A stretch of 64,000 nt of DNA, taken from the NCBI RefSeq assembly GCF_033001325.1, contig NZ_CP133111.1:4418501-4482500 (forward strand), in the 5' to 3' direction. Under the pieces are notes generated by a model. That model made no database searches, was not told the origin of the DNA, and saw only the letters and a list, made by a program, of their open reading frames with translations. How positions within the stretch are numbered: position 1 is the stretch's first letter; every line of letters begins with the position of its first letter. Made by a program: the position numbers and the translations under genes. This document shows positions 9,076 to 18,105 of this stretch, piece by piece. This DNA comes from Rhodopseudomonas sp. BAL398. GTDB taxonomy: Bacteria > Pseudomonadota > Alphaproteobacteria > Rhizobiales > Xanthobacteraceae.

Positions 9076-10836
9076 CTATCGCCGCGCCGACGGCAAGCTC
9101 TCCGCCGCCGCGTCCCACGGCCGGTGCTGCGAGGCGAGGCCGGTCAGCCGGCCCTGAATGTAGTCGCAGCCCCAGTCGCGCAGCAGGTCGGCGGATTCCT
9201 GATCCTGCACCCATTCGGCCACGGTCTTGATCCCGAGCCGGCGCGCCAGATCGATCAGCGTCTGTACGAAGGCGCGGTCGTCGGCGGAGCGGGCGATGTT
9301 CTGCACAAAGGCGCCGTCGATCTTGACGATGTCGACGCCGAGATTGCGCAGATTGCGGAACGAGGTGTAGCCGGCGCCGAAATCGTCGATCGCGATCCGG
9401 GCGCCATAATCCTTCAGCCTGTTGACGAAGCCGCGGACGTCGTCGAGGTCCTGGATCGCCACCGTCTCGGTGATTTCGACGATCAGCCGCTCGGCGATGC
9501 CGGGATGCGTCGCCATCATCGATTCGATGCTGGCCCACCAACCCGGATCCATCGTGGTGTCGGGCGAGATGTTGAGGCTGAGCTGCACCCGGGGCGAAGC
9601 GGCCAGTTCGGTGACCACCAGTTCGAGAACTCGGTGATCGACCAGGCGGATCAGACCGAGTTTTTCCGCCACCGGCACGATGTCGGGCGCCAGCAGGAGC
9701 TGGCCGTCGGCCTGTCGCATCCGGACCAGGCATTCGTAAAACGAAGGCAGCTGCGTGACTGTATCGACCACCGGCTCATAGGCCATGACGATGCGGCGTT
9801 CATTGAGCGCGGTGACGATCTCGTCGGTGACGCGGATATTGACCCGGCGTTGGGCGTCGCGCTCGACATTCGGGCGCCACATCGAAAACGAGCCATTGCG
9901 CCGCAGCTTCGCGCTGTCCAGGGTTTCATGCGCGCGATTGATGGCCTCGTCGGCGCTCCTGGCGTAGCGCGGCGCGCCGACGGCGCCGATCGAGGCGGTG
10001 ACCGAGACCGGGCCGGATTTGGTCGGCACGATTTCGTTGCGGATTGCGGACAGGAAGCGCTCGGCGGCGATGTTCATATCGTCGGCGGTGCAATTCTTCA
10101 GCACCAGGCCGAATTTGTTGCCCGAGAAACGGCCGAGCTGGTCGCCGGCGCGCAGCCGCGCGCGAATCCGTTTTGCGACCTCGCAGATCACCTCGTCGGC
10201 GACATCGAAGCCGAAGGCGTCGTTGATCCGGGCGAGGTGGTCGATGCCGATCAGCATGAAGGCGAAGCTCGAGCGGAACCGGGCGGCCTCCTCGATCGTC
10301 TCGGCCAATGACGCCACCAGATGGGTGCGGTTGAGCTCCCCGGTCAGCGGATCATGTCGGGACAGCTTCAACAATTCCTGGTCGTGGGCGTGGCGCTCAT
10401 TGTTGACGCGGACGATGCCCTCGACCCGCGCAGGCTTGCCGTCGGGGCCGCCGAACCAGCAGCCGCACTCCTCGATCCAGCACACCGGCGCGGCGCTCGA
10501 GGCGCGAACACCATATTCGATCCGGTATGGCACGCTGGCGCGGCCGACCGCGGTCGCGGTGCTCAGCAATGCCTCGGAGCGGATATTGCCGGCGGGTTCG
10601 ATCAGCCTGGCAAAGCCGGCGCCGGACGCCAGCGTGGCGGCGGGAATGTCCTGAAAGACCTCGTCGGCGCCGTCGGTCCAGACCATGCCGTCGGTGGCGA
10701 GGTCCCAGACGAACGCCGCCTGTCCCAGCGATTTGAGGATCGCCGCGGGCTGCGGTTGGCTGGGGAACGGCGCTGAAAAGGTCCTGTCCGCAGCCTGGTC
10801 GGCGAATCTGGCAGTCGCAAGATCGAAGGATGTCAC
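9076..10836 (-). CDS. PAS-GGDEF-EAL protein, probable cyclic-di-GMP phosphodiesterase with a degenerate GGDEF
   Basis: 586 residues: a PAS-like sensor region (about 35-145), a GGDEF domain (about 155-310) and an EAL domain (about 325-570). The GGDEF signature reads SGNKF near residue 237, so cyclase activity is unlikely. The EAL domain keeps the expected metal and catalytic landmarks: ECL in place of EAL near 366, LSLNIS, VEITET, IDDFGAGY, VKIDG and QGRL. It most likely hydrolyses c-di-GMP, with the GGDEF possibly binding GTP. No membrane segment is visible. The start is GTG 10836, preceded by GAGG on the minus strand. Confidence 0.85.
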   Translation of the reverse strand: MTSFDLATARFADQAADRTFSAPFPSQPQPAAILKSLGQAAFVWDLATDGMVWTDGADEVFQDIPAATLASGAGFARLIEPAGNIRSEALLSTATAVGRASVPYRIEYGVRASSAAPVCWIEECGCWFGGPDGKPARVEGIVRVNNERHAHDQELLKLSRHDPLTGELNRTHLVASLAETIEEAARFRSSFAFMLIGIDHLARINDAFGFDVADEVICEVAKRIRARLRAGDQLGRFSGNKFGLVLKNCTADDMNIAAERFLSAIRNEIVPTKSGPVSVTASIGAVGAPRYARSADEAINRAHETLDSAKLRRNGSFSMWRPNVERDAQRRVNIRVTDEIVTALNERRIVMAYEPVVDTVTQLPSFYECLVRMRQADGQLLLAPDIVPVAEKLGLIRLVDHRVLELVVTELAASPRVQLSLNISPDTTMDPGWWASIESMMATHPGIAERLIVEITETVAIQDLDDVRGFVNRLKDYGARIAIDDFGAGYTSFRNLRNLGVDIVKIDGAFVQNIARSADDRAFVQTLIDLARRLGIKTVAEWVQDQESADLLRDWGCDYIQGRLTGLASQHRPWDAAAESLPSARR

Positions 10837-11040
10837 GTTTGCCTCATTCTGGGACGCCTACGGGTGATTCCCTGTGAAAGAATAGGGTGCCAACATTGCT
10901 TAACGCTAGGTAAAGTTCTTAACGTCTCGGAAACCAATTTTTCGCTGCTCGTGGAACTACCAGACGGCATCGGCATAGGTCTTGCGATGCACCTGGCACA
11001 GGGGGCGCAAGCGTCCCAAAACCGCACAGAACGGGTCGCC

Positions 11041-11337
11041 ATGCCGAGCAACTGGACCAGCAGCACGATCGACGACGGCGAAACCGCCGGTCAGGCCGAT
11101 GCAGCCGATCATCGCGCCATGGTCAAGGCGGGCCCTGTCGCCTACCGCACCCGATATACCGACCAGCCGGTTCGCCCGAATTCGATCTTCGTGGCTCATC
11201 TGATGGCGATCGACCAGCATTCGCGGCAGCCTGGCGAGTGGCCCCAGGCCGCGCCCCAACAGGCGTCGGCGGCCTACCGGTCGGTGATCGGTCGCGATTT
11301 CGCTGCCGCCGGGGGGCGGATGAGGCGGGACTCCTGA
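11041..11337 (+). CDS. Small hypothetical protein of a type common in Bradyrhizobium relatives
   Basis: 98 residues. The C-terminal pattern with FVAHLMAIDQHSRQP and a later ASAAYRSV recalls a family of short proteins common in this lineage (FxAHLIA followed by an AxxAYR tail); its function is unknown. ATG 11041 is chosen. The same frame stays open back to GTG 10864 with other starts such as ATG 10987, and no strong ribosome binding site decides between them. It is divergent from the EAL gene. Confidence 0.55.
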   Translation: MPSNWTSSTIDDGETAGQADAADHRAMVKAGPVAYRTRYTDQPVRPNSIFVAHLMAIDQHSRQPGEWPQAAPQQASAAYRSVIGRDFAAAGGRMRRDS

Positions 11338-11374
11338 CGCCCGGTAGGCGTCAATAATGCATAAAAACAGTGAC

Positions 11375-11986
11375 TTAGCGGCGCGGCGCGGGGGATTCGG
11401 CGTCCGGCTCCGGATCAGGCGTCGGCATATTCGCGGGTTCGGCCTGCGGCGCCGCGGCAGGCGTCGTCACCGCGACCGGTTCCGGGCGATCCAGCAGAAC
11501 AGTTTCGGCAACCAATGTGGCGGCGGGCAGCTCCGGCGGCGGTGACGCCTGCTCGGGCTGCTGCGGCGGCGGCGCTTTGGCGGGCGCGGTCGGAGCCTTG
11601 CGGGCGACGCGCGGCTGCGGCCGCCGGTGCAACGCGATGCCGGCGAGGACGTCGACCAGGGCCAGCAAGGCCAGCACGAAGAAGGTGGAGTTGCCGAATG
11701 GCGGCAGCAGGATGAATTCCGCGGCCGCGCAGGCGAAGACCAGCAGCGACAGCAGATGGTCGGTGACATATTTGGCGCCGGGGCGGGCGCCCTTGATCAC
11801 CTCGAGCAACAGCAGCAAGGCGCCGAGCGAGAGCAGCACATCGCTGACGGTGAACGTCCAGGCGGCCCCCGATGGCAGCGTTAGTGTCGCAAGCGGCGCG
11901 GTGAACGCGACGCCCGGCATCAAGAAGACGAGGATGTTGCAGATCGCGAGCGGAATCAGCAGCAGCGGGAAACCGACTATGGCCAT
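11375..11986 (-). CDS. Inner membrane protein with a Pro/Ala-rich cytoplasmic tail, unknown function
   Basis: 203 residues. Four hydrophobic segments (about 5-30, 45-65, 80-95 and 100-115) are followed by a long low-complexity tail rich in Pro, Ala and Glu (PPPQQPEQASPPPE). The topology resembles the small membrane proteins described in this lineage without a known role. The start is ATG 11986. It stands alone, convergent with the preceding small gene. No motif points to enzymatic activity. Confidence 0.75.
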   Translation of the reverse strand: MAIVGFPLLLIPLAICNILVFLMPGVAFTAPLATLTLPSGAAWTFTVSDVLLSLGALLLLLEVIKGARPGAKYVTDHLLSLLVFACAAAEFILLPPFGNSTFFVLALLALVDVLAGIALHRRPQPRVARKAPTAPAKAPPPQQPEQASPPPELPAATLVAETVLLDRPEPVAVTTPAAAPQAEPANMPTPDPEPDAESPAPRR

Positions 11987-12194
11987 CGGTAGTGCTTTCC
12001 GTCGTCCCGGAACCGCGGGGGACGATCAACCAACCACTGCGGAGCTGGCGTCAGCATCCGGTCGCGAGAGCTAGCGCCAATGCTGGATCCGCAACGGATA
12101 TGCCGAATTGCCGGACCGATTCTGCGTCGCCTGAACCGGAGCGAGGAGCCAAACGCCGTTGTCGCGGCGCGCCGTGCCGGCGCGCCGTCGCGGG

Positions 12195-12380
12195 TCAGGA
12201 GTCTTTCTTGACCTTCAGGACCTGGCGGCCCTTGTACATCCCGGTCTTCAGGTCGAGGTGGTGAGGGCGGCGCAATTCGCCGGAATCCTTGTCCTCGGCA
12301 TAGGTCGGGGTCTTCAGCGCGTCCGCGGAACGACGCATGCCACGCCGCGAGGGCGAAGTTTTTCTTCTCGGAACGGCCAT
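12195..12380 (-). CDS. rpmF: 50S ribosomal protein L32
   Basis: 61 residues, the normal length for alphaproteobacterial L32. It begins [18 protein letters not shown] and ends [18 protein letters not shown]. It sits on the 50S subunit surface. The start is ATG 12380; the frame is open farther upstream but without family support. It lies downstream of mtgA on the same strand, with an interspersed repeat between them. Confidence 0.97.
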   Translation of the reverse strand: MAVPRRKTSPSRRGMRRSADALKTPTYAEDKDSGELRRPHHLDLKTGMYKGRQVLKVKKDS

Positions 12381-12493
12381 TTCGAAAGTCCTTGCAGGGA
12401 TGTGGGGTGTCGTCCGCAACCGGACGGCCCGGCGCTTTCGCGCGAGCGAACTGCTGATTAGGCCGGGCTTATAACGGAACGAGGTCGCCAAAG

Positions 12494-12562
12494 CTAGAGC
12501 GTTTTCGAGCGAAGTGGGTACCGGTTCGCGTGACGAAAACGCGTCAAAACAACAATCAAGAC
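12494..12562. repeat. Interspersed repeat of the ctagagcgttttc type
   Basis: This stretch begins ctagagcgttttcgagcgaa and contains gtgggtaccggttcgcgtga then gaaaacgcgtcaaaac. GCGTTTTCG and CGAAAACGC are inverted. Similar elements are scattered between genes in Rhizobiales (recalled, not searched). It lies between mtgA and rpmF. Confidence 0.6.
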
Positions 12563-12630
12563 CTCCTGTTCTGATCTACCAGAACCGGAATTGCGCGAGA
12601 GCGACCGGCGACCGAAATCGCCGAAATGGC

Positions 12631-13311
12631 TCAGGAGCCGCGATTTGCGTTCCAGCACCGCCCAAGTTCCGACGACTGCGCTCGCGCGACATATTTCGAC
12701 GCCAGACGGCGCACCCCGCGGCCCGGATTGCGGGCGCTGCGGCTGATCGGGTTGGGCAGGATCGCCGCCATCAGCGCGGCCTGGCGGGCGGAGAGCTGCG
12801 AGGCACCGCGTCCAAACGCATATTGGGCGCCGGCCTCGGCGCCGAACTGCCCTTCCGGCCCCCATTCGGCGATATTGAGGTAAATCTCCAGCACCCGCTG
12901 CTTTGACAGCACCAGATCGATCCACAGCGCCAGCGGAAATTCCAGCGCCTTGCGCACCACGCTGCGGCCCGGCCACAGGAACAGGTTCTTGGCCACCTGC
13001 TGGGTGATGGTCGAACCGCCGCGCGCGGCCTCGCCATCCTGCAGGTCGTCGATGACGTCGCGCACCGAATCCCAGTCGATGCCCCGATGGCTGCAGTATT
13101 TGGCGTCTTCGGAACCGACCACGGTGCGCGGCAAGGCCGCTGAGATCGCATCCAGATCGACCCATTGCCGCGACACCGGCGCGCCGGACAGCCAGCGCCA
13201 GGCCATCAAGGTCGAGACCGGATGGCCGGTGCCATAGAACGGCGTCAGCAGATAGGGCAAGGCCAGCAGACCCAACACCACCATGATGGCAATACGGATC
13301 AGTCGTCTCAT
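12631..13311 (-). CDS. mtgA: Monofunctional biosynthetic peptidoglycan transglycosylase
   Basis: 226 residues, family GT51, polymerising lipid II into glycan strands on the periplasmic side. One N-terminal membrane anchor (about 5-25) is followed by the catalytic motif [13 protein letters not shown] near residue 68 (canonical EDxxFxxHxGxD, with Tyr for Phe). Further motifs are [33 protein letters not shown] and the region around [14 protein letters not shown]. There is no transpeptidase domain, hence monofunctional. The start is ATG 13311. Confidence 0.95.
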   Translation of the reverse strand: MRRLIRIAIMVVLGLLALPYLLTPFYGTGHPVSTLMAWRWLSGAPVSRQWVDLDAISAALPRTVVGSEDAKYCSHRGIDWDSVRDVIDDLQDGEAARGGSTITQQVAKNLFLWPGRSVVRKALEFPLALWIDLVLSKQRVLEIYLNIAEWGPEGQFGAEAGAQYAFGRGASQLSARQAALMAAILPNPISRSARNPGRGVRRLASKYVARAQSSELGRCWNANRGS

Positions 13312-13498
13312 GCGGCCTCGATGCCGTGCCTGCCGGCCGGTCGGGCCGCCATACGGGCGTCGCGGCTGGCGACAGCGGAAGCCACATAAGCGGGCATTTA
13401 CGGTCTCCGATGATCGTTGCCGGCCACGCCGAGCGCAGAATTGACGAAGCCGGTGCCATGATGAATGGTCCCGCCAACATTATCTGGAGCACTTCCGA

Positions 13499-14425
13499 AT
13501 GGCCACCGGCACTTCCTCGATCGACTTTGCCAAGCGGCTCGATGCCACCGCTGACGATACCGAAGCCCTGCTTGCCCGCCTGCTTGGCGACGATCTGTTG
13601 CCCGACGAAACCGCGCGGCCGCCGCGGCTGATGGAGGCGATGCGCTATTCGAGTCTCGGCGGCGGCAAGCGGCTGCGGCCGTTCCTGGTGGTCGAGAGCG
13701 CGGCGGTGTTCGGCGTCCAGCGCGAGGCGGCGCTGCTGGCCGGGGCGGCGCTGGAGTGCATCCATTGCTATTCGCTGATCCATGACGACCTGCCGGCGAT
13801 GGACAACAGCGATCTGCGCCGCGGTCGCCCGACGCTGCACAAGGCCTATGACGACGCCACCGCGATTCTAGCCGGCGACGCGCTGCTGACGCTGGCGTTC
13901 GACATCATCACCCGGGACGAGATCCATCGCGATCCGCTGGTGCGGTTGCTGCTGACCCGGGCCTTGGCGCGGGCCTCCGGGATCGGCGGCATGGCCGGCG
14001 GACAGATTCTCGATCTGGCCGGCGAGGGCCGCTTTGGCGATCGCGAGCCGGTCGACGTGGCGCGGTTGCAGCAGATGAAGACCGGCGCGCTGCTGCGCTT
14101 CGGCTGCGTCGCCGGCGCCATTCTCGGCCAGGCCTCGGCCGAGCAATACAAGGCGCTGGAAGATTATGGCCGCGCGCTCGGCGAGGCATTCCAGATCGCC
14201 GACGACCTGCTCGATGTCGAAGGCGACGCCGAGGCGCTCGGCAAGCCGGCCGGGGCCGACGCGGCGCTCGGCAAGACCACCTTCGTCACCCAGCTTGGCA
14301 TCGACGGCGCCAAGCGGCGGATCGCCGATCTCTTGGCGCGCGCCGATCAGGCGTTGTCGGTGTTCGGCGCCAAGGGCGACGTGCTGCGCGCCGCCGCGCA
14401 TTTCGTCGCCGCGCGAAAGAACTAG
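13499..14425 (+). CDS. ispA: Polyprenyl (farnesyl) diphosphate synthase
   Basis: 308 residues, trans-isoprenyl diphosphate synthase condensing IPP with allylic diphosphates in the cytoplasm. The GGGKRLRP substrate motif is near residue 50, the first Asp-rich motif DDLPAMD is near 96 and the second IADDLLD near 234. The CYSLIHDD context before the first motif fits bacterial farnesyl diphosphate synthases; geranylgeranyl activity cannot be excluded. The DUF1345 gene begins 6 bases after its stop, so the two are probably cotranscribed. ispG, another isoprenoid gene, is 8 kb away. Confidence 0.9.
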   Translation: MATGTSSIDFAKRLDATADDTEALLARLLGDDLLPDETARPPRLMEAMRYSSLGGGKRLRPFLVVESAAVFGVQREAALLAGAALECIHCYSLIHDDLPAMDNSDLRRGRPTLHKAYDDATAILAGDALLTLAFDIITRDEIHRDPLVRLLLTRALARASGIGGMAGGQILDLAGEGRFGDREPVDVARLQQMKTGALLRFGCVAGAILGQASAEQYKALEDYGRALGEAFQIADDLLDVEGDAEALGKPAGADAALGKTTFVTQLGIDGAKRRIADLLARADQALSVFGAKGDVLRAAAHFVAARKN

Positions 14426-14430
14426 CCCGC

Positions 14431-15108
14431 ATGGCCGAGCAGGAGATCGACGATCCGCGGCTGTTGCGTTTTCGCAAATTGCCGCGGCCGGTTCGTGTGG
14501 TCTATGCCCGGCCCCGGCTGTTCATCGCGATCCTGATCGGGATCGTCGCCTTTGTCCTGCTGCCGGGGTCGCTGCGGCTGGTGACCCGGCTGCTGATCGG
14601 CTGGGACGTTTCGCTGGCGCTCTACCTGATCCTGGCCTTTGCGATGATGTACCGCTGCGGCGTCGAGCATATTCGCCGCAACGCCGTCCTGCAGGACGAC
14701 GGTCGCTTCCTGATCCTGATGGTGACGTCGATCGGCGCCTTCGCCAGCATGGCGGCGATCGTCACCGAGCTTGGCGCCTCGCATCGCGGCGCCGCCGAGC
14801 TGACGCTGGCGACGCTGACCATCGCGCTGACCTGGGCGGCGGTGCACACCACCTTCGCCCTGCACTATGCGCATGATTTCTATCGCGGCACGCCGGGCGG
14901 GCTGGCGTTCCCCGGCGAAACCGCCGAGCCGGATTATTGGGACTTCGTGTATTTCTCCTTCGTGATCGGGATGACCGCGCAGGTCTCCGATGTCGGCATC
15001 ACCGACAAGACGATCCGTCGCACCGCCACCGCGCATGGCGTGGCCGCCTTCGTCTACAACACCGCGCTGGTCGCCCTGATGGTCAACATCGCCGCCAGCG
15101 CGATCTGA
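14431..15108 (+). CDS. DUF1345 membrane protein
   Basis: 225 residues with about five to six membrane segments. FALHYAHDFY and YWDFVYFSFVIGMTAQVSDV are the conserved core of DUF1345, with a predicted ion-channel-like re-entrant FVIGMT stretch. The function is unknown. It starts 6 bases after ispA, implying cotranscription. The start is ATG 14431. Confidence 0.9.
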   Translation: MAEQEIDDPRLLRFRKLPRPVRVVYARPRLFIAILIGIVAFVLLPGSLRLVTRLLIGWDVSLALYLILAFAMMYRCGVEHIRRNAVLQDDGRFLILMVTSIGAFASMAAIVTELGASHRGAAELTLATLTIALTWAAVHTTFALHYAHDFYRGTPGGLAFPGETAEPDYWDFVYFSFVIGMTAQVSDVGITDKTIRRTATAHGVAAFVYNTALVALMVNIAASAI

Positions 15109-15216
15109 CCGGGCCGGCCGTGAGGCGGCTCCGGGCCGAAGCCGTATCCCTTGACCCGGTGCCGCAGCCGGGCGATTTCATGATCTGATGTCTCAGCAAG
15201 CCGGGTCAGGTTCGTC

Positions 15217-16824
15217 GTGGAAGCCAAGTTTCAGATCTTCCTGACCTTGCTGGCGGTGCTGGCCGGCACCGCGCTGCTGGCGCGCCGGCTCAATGTCGCG
15301 CCGGCGATCCTGCTGCTGATATCCGGCATCGCACTGGCCTTCGTCCCCGGCATGCCGGGGATCGAACTGCCGCCGGAGCTGATCCTGCTGCTGGTGCTGC
15401 CGCCGCTGATCTATTCCGCCGCGGTGGCGATGAGCTGGCGCGAATTCTGCTCCAATCTGCGGCCGATCGCCCTGCTGGCGATCGGCTGCGTGATCTTCAC
15501 CGCCTGCGCGGTGGCGGTGGCGACGCACTATCTGATCGGGCTGCCCTGGAGCGTCGGCTTTCTGCTCGGCGCCATTGTGGCGCCGCCGGACGTCGTGGCA
15601 CCACTGGCGATTGCCCGCAAACTCGGGCTGCCGCGGCGGATCCTGGTGGTGCTGGAGGGCGAGGGCCTGGCCAATGACGCCACCGCGCTGATCCTGTATC
15701 GCTTCGCCGTGGTGGCGATCACCACCGGGGCGTTCTCGCTGCCGCAGGCGTCCGCGACCTTCGTGGCGATTCTCGCCGGCGAAGTGCTGTTCGGCGCCGC
15801 GGTCGGCTGGCTCAGCCTGCGCGCCCGGCATTGGGTGCGCGATCCGCAGATCGAAATGACGCTGTCGCTGCTGACGCCCTATATCGCCTATTGGATTCCC
15901 GAGCATCTCGGCGGCTCCGGGGTGATCGCCACGGTGGCCTGCGGGCTCTATATCAGCTGGAACGGCCCTTTACTGATCCCGTCGGCGACCCGGCTGCAGG
16001 GCATCTTCTTCTGGGATCTGGTGATCTATCTGATCGAGGGCATGCTGTTCCTGCTCACCGGCTTTCAGATGCGGGTGCTGCTGGAGAAATCCAAGGAGTT
16101 TCCGTTCGGCGACATCCTCACGGCCAGCATTCTGGTGGCGGCGATCGTCATCGTGGCGCGGTTCGCCTGGGTCTATCCGGCGAGCTATCTGCCGGGGCTG
16201 CTGAGCAAGCGGTTGCGCGCGCGCGAGCCGCTGCCGAACAGGCGCGCGGTGTTCGTGGTCGCCTTTACCGGCGTGCGCGGCGCGGTGTCGCTGGCCGCGG
16301 CGCTGGCGCTGCCCTATGCGCTGCCGGGCGGCGAACTGTTTCCCGACCGCGACCTGATCCTGTTCGTCGCGTTCGGCGTGATTTTGATCACGCTGATCGG
16401 GCTTGGGCTCACCTTGCCGGCGGTGGTCCGGCTGCTCGGCGTCGCCCGCGCCGGCAAGGACGAATATGCCGCCGAGCGCGATTCGGAAATCGCGGCGCGG
16501 CGCGAGGCGCTGGCCGCAGCACTTGCCTCGCTCGACGCCATGACCAATGACCGCGAATTGTCCGACGAGGTGGTCAAGCTGCTGCGGGCGCGGCACGAGA
16601 CCCGCGCCAATCTGCTGCCGGTCTCGTTCGGCCCCGATCGCGACCAGGTCTCGGCCACCGGCATCACGCTGGTCCGCGAGTTGATCGCGGCGGAGCGTAC
16701 ATTCATCCATCGGCAATTGCGCGACGGCAAGATCACCGACGAAAGCCGCCGCCGCATCGAACGCGACCTCGATCTCGAAGAGGCGAGCCTGGCCAATCGC
16801 GAGGTCGGGACGGGGACGGTGTAG
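15217..16824 (+). CDS. Na+/H+ antiporter, CPA1 family
   Basis: 535 residues with about twelve membrane segments in the first 410, then a cytoplasmic tail. GAIVAPPDVVAPLAIARKLG and LEGEGLANDATAL (NDAT near residue 152) match the ion-binding core of the bacterial CPA1/NhaP-like group. FTGVRGAVSLAAALALP is the second conserved helix. It exchanges sodium or potassium for protons at the inner membrane. The charged tail (about 415-535) is probably helical and regulatory. The start is GTG 15217; no strong ribosome binding site is visible. Confidence 0.9.
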   Translation: MEAKFQIFLTLLAVLAGTALLARRLNVAPAILLLISGIALAFVPGMPGIELPPELILLLVLPPLIYSAAVAMSWREFCSNLRPIALLAIGCVIFTACAVAVATHYLIGLPWSVGFLLGAIVAPPDVVAPLAIARKLGLPRRILVVLEGEGLANDATALILYRFAVVAITTGAFSLPQASATFVAILAGEVLFGAAVGWLSLRARHWVRDPQIEMTLSLLTPYIAYWIPEHLGGSGVIATVACGLYISWNGPLLIPSATRLQGIFFWDLVIYLIEGMLFLLTGFQMRVLLEKSKEFPFGDILTASILVAAIVIVARFAWVYPASYLPGLLSKRLRAREPLPNRRAVFVVAFTGVRGAVSLAAALALPYALPGGELFPDRDLILFVAFGVILITLIGLGLTLPAVVRLLGVARAGKDEYAAERDSEIAARREALAAALASLDAMTNDRELSDEVVKLLRARHETRANLLPVSFGPDRDQVSATGITLVRELIAAERTFIHRQLRDGKITDESRRRIERDLDLEEASLANREVGTGTV

Positions 16825-16872
16825 CCGCAGGCCCCGCGGTCGCGGTGGCTGGCGTGGCTACGTCACCGGACG

Positions 16873-18066
16873 TCAATCAGCTTTTGAGCGAACCGCCATC
16901 CGCCCGGAGCTCGTTGTCTCCAATAGCCGCGCCAGCGTGTCGGCGAGGGCGCGGAATTCGGCGTCGCCATAGCCGCGGGCGGTCATGAATTGGGTGCCGA
17001 TGCGCAACGCATAGTGGCCGGCGGCGGTGGGGTCGGCGCAGGTCCCGACCAGGATCGCATCGCGCTCCAACGCCTTCATCGTCTCGGCCGGCATCATGGC
17101 GCCGTCGATCGGGATCAGGATCTGGTGGGTGAACAGATCGCCCGGTCGCGGCGCGATCACTGCCACGCCGCGGGCGTCGAGCGCTTCGGCCAGCACCGCC
17201 GAATTGGCGCAGATCCGCCGGGCGTAATCGCCGGCGTCCCGCTCGGCGTCGATCAGCGTGACCAGCAGCGACGGCAGCCGGCCTGCGTCGTAATTGGCCA
17301 GCATCTTGTCATCGATCAGCCTGGCGAGCCGTTCGCCATCGGCCGGGTTGCGGCCGGCGATCACGCTGTGCGGCCGGCCCGGCAGCGTCTTGTAGGTGGA
17401 GCTGGTCAGCACGTCGACGCCGAGCGCCAGCGGATTGGGGAAGGTGCCGCCGATGATCAGGCCCAGCACATGCGAGGCGTCGAAGATCGTCATCGCCCCC
17501 ACCGCCTGGGCGCTGGCGACCACCGGGGCGATGTCGTCGGGCGTGATCATCACCGAGCGGCCGAGCAGCACCAGAGCGGGCCGGCGTTCCTGGACCATGG
17601 CGGCGGCCGCCGCCGCGTCGAGCCTGCGGCACCCGGCATCGAATGGCAGTTCCTCGACCGTGAGCCCGGCGAGATCGGGGGTGCCGCCGCGACGCTGGCT
17701 GAGATGGCCGCCATGGGCCGCGGCCGGCCCCAACATCAGCGCGCCAGGCGCACCGAAGGCGTGGAACACCGCGAGGTTGGCGATGGTGCAGCTCGGCAGC
17801 CGCGGCTCCGCCCAGTTCGCGCCAAGCAGCGCGCAGATCTTGCCGCGGATCGCGACTTCGAGCTCCGACACCAGATCAGTGTCGGGCTGTTCCTTGGCAA
17901 AGCTCGGTCCCATCGCCGGATAGGCGCTGAGCGCGGGCGTATAGGCGGCCTGGGCGGCGGGGCTCGGCATGCTGGCGCCGGCATAAAGCACGATGCGGTC
18001 GCGCAGCAGCGCGTCGCCGCGCGCGGCCGCTCGTTCGAGCAGCCGTTGTTCATTGATGTCCATCAC
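16873..18066 (-). CDS. Diverged serine hydroxymethyltransferase-like PLP enzyme
   Basis: 397 residues, fold type I PLP enzyme. FDASHVLGLIIGG (Asp near 192) and TSSTYKTLPG (Lys near 224, the expected PLP Schiff base) align with SHMT DMAHVAGL and TTTTHKTLRG, but the His before the lysine is Tyr. The N-terminal folate and active-site region is poorly conserved. It therefore may act on a different hydroxy or alpha-substituted amino acid, as an aldolase or hydroxymethyltransferase. It is the last gene of the acidic amino acid transporter operon, 39 bases after the ATPase gene, so its substrate may be what the transporter brings in. The exact reaction is not known. Confidence 0.8.
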   Translation of the reverse strand: MMDINEQRLLERAAARGDALLRDRIVLYAGASMPSPAAQAAYTPALSAYPAMGPSFAKEQPDTDLVSELEVAIRGKICALLGANWAEPRLPSCTIANLAVFHAFGAPGALMLGPAAAHGGHLSQRRGGTPDLAGLTVEELPFDAGCRRLDAAAAAAMVQERRPALVLLGRSVMITPDDIAPVVASAQAVGAMTIFDASHVLGLIIGGTFPNPLALGVDVLTSSTYKTLPGRPHSVIAGRNPADGERLARLIDDKMLANYDAGRLPSLLVTLIDAERDAGDYARRICANSAVLAEALDARGVAVIAPRPGDLFTHQILIPIDGAMMPAETMKALERDAILVGTCADPTAAGHYALRIGTQFMTARGYGDAEFRALADTLARLLETTSSGRMAVRSKAD

Positions 18067-18105
18067 TTGGTGGTTTCCTTCAGCCCGTTCGCCGGCCGGG
18101 TCGGT

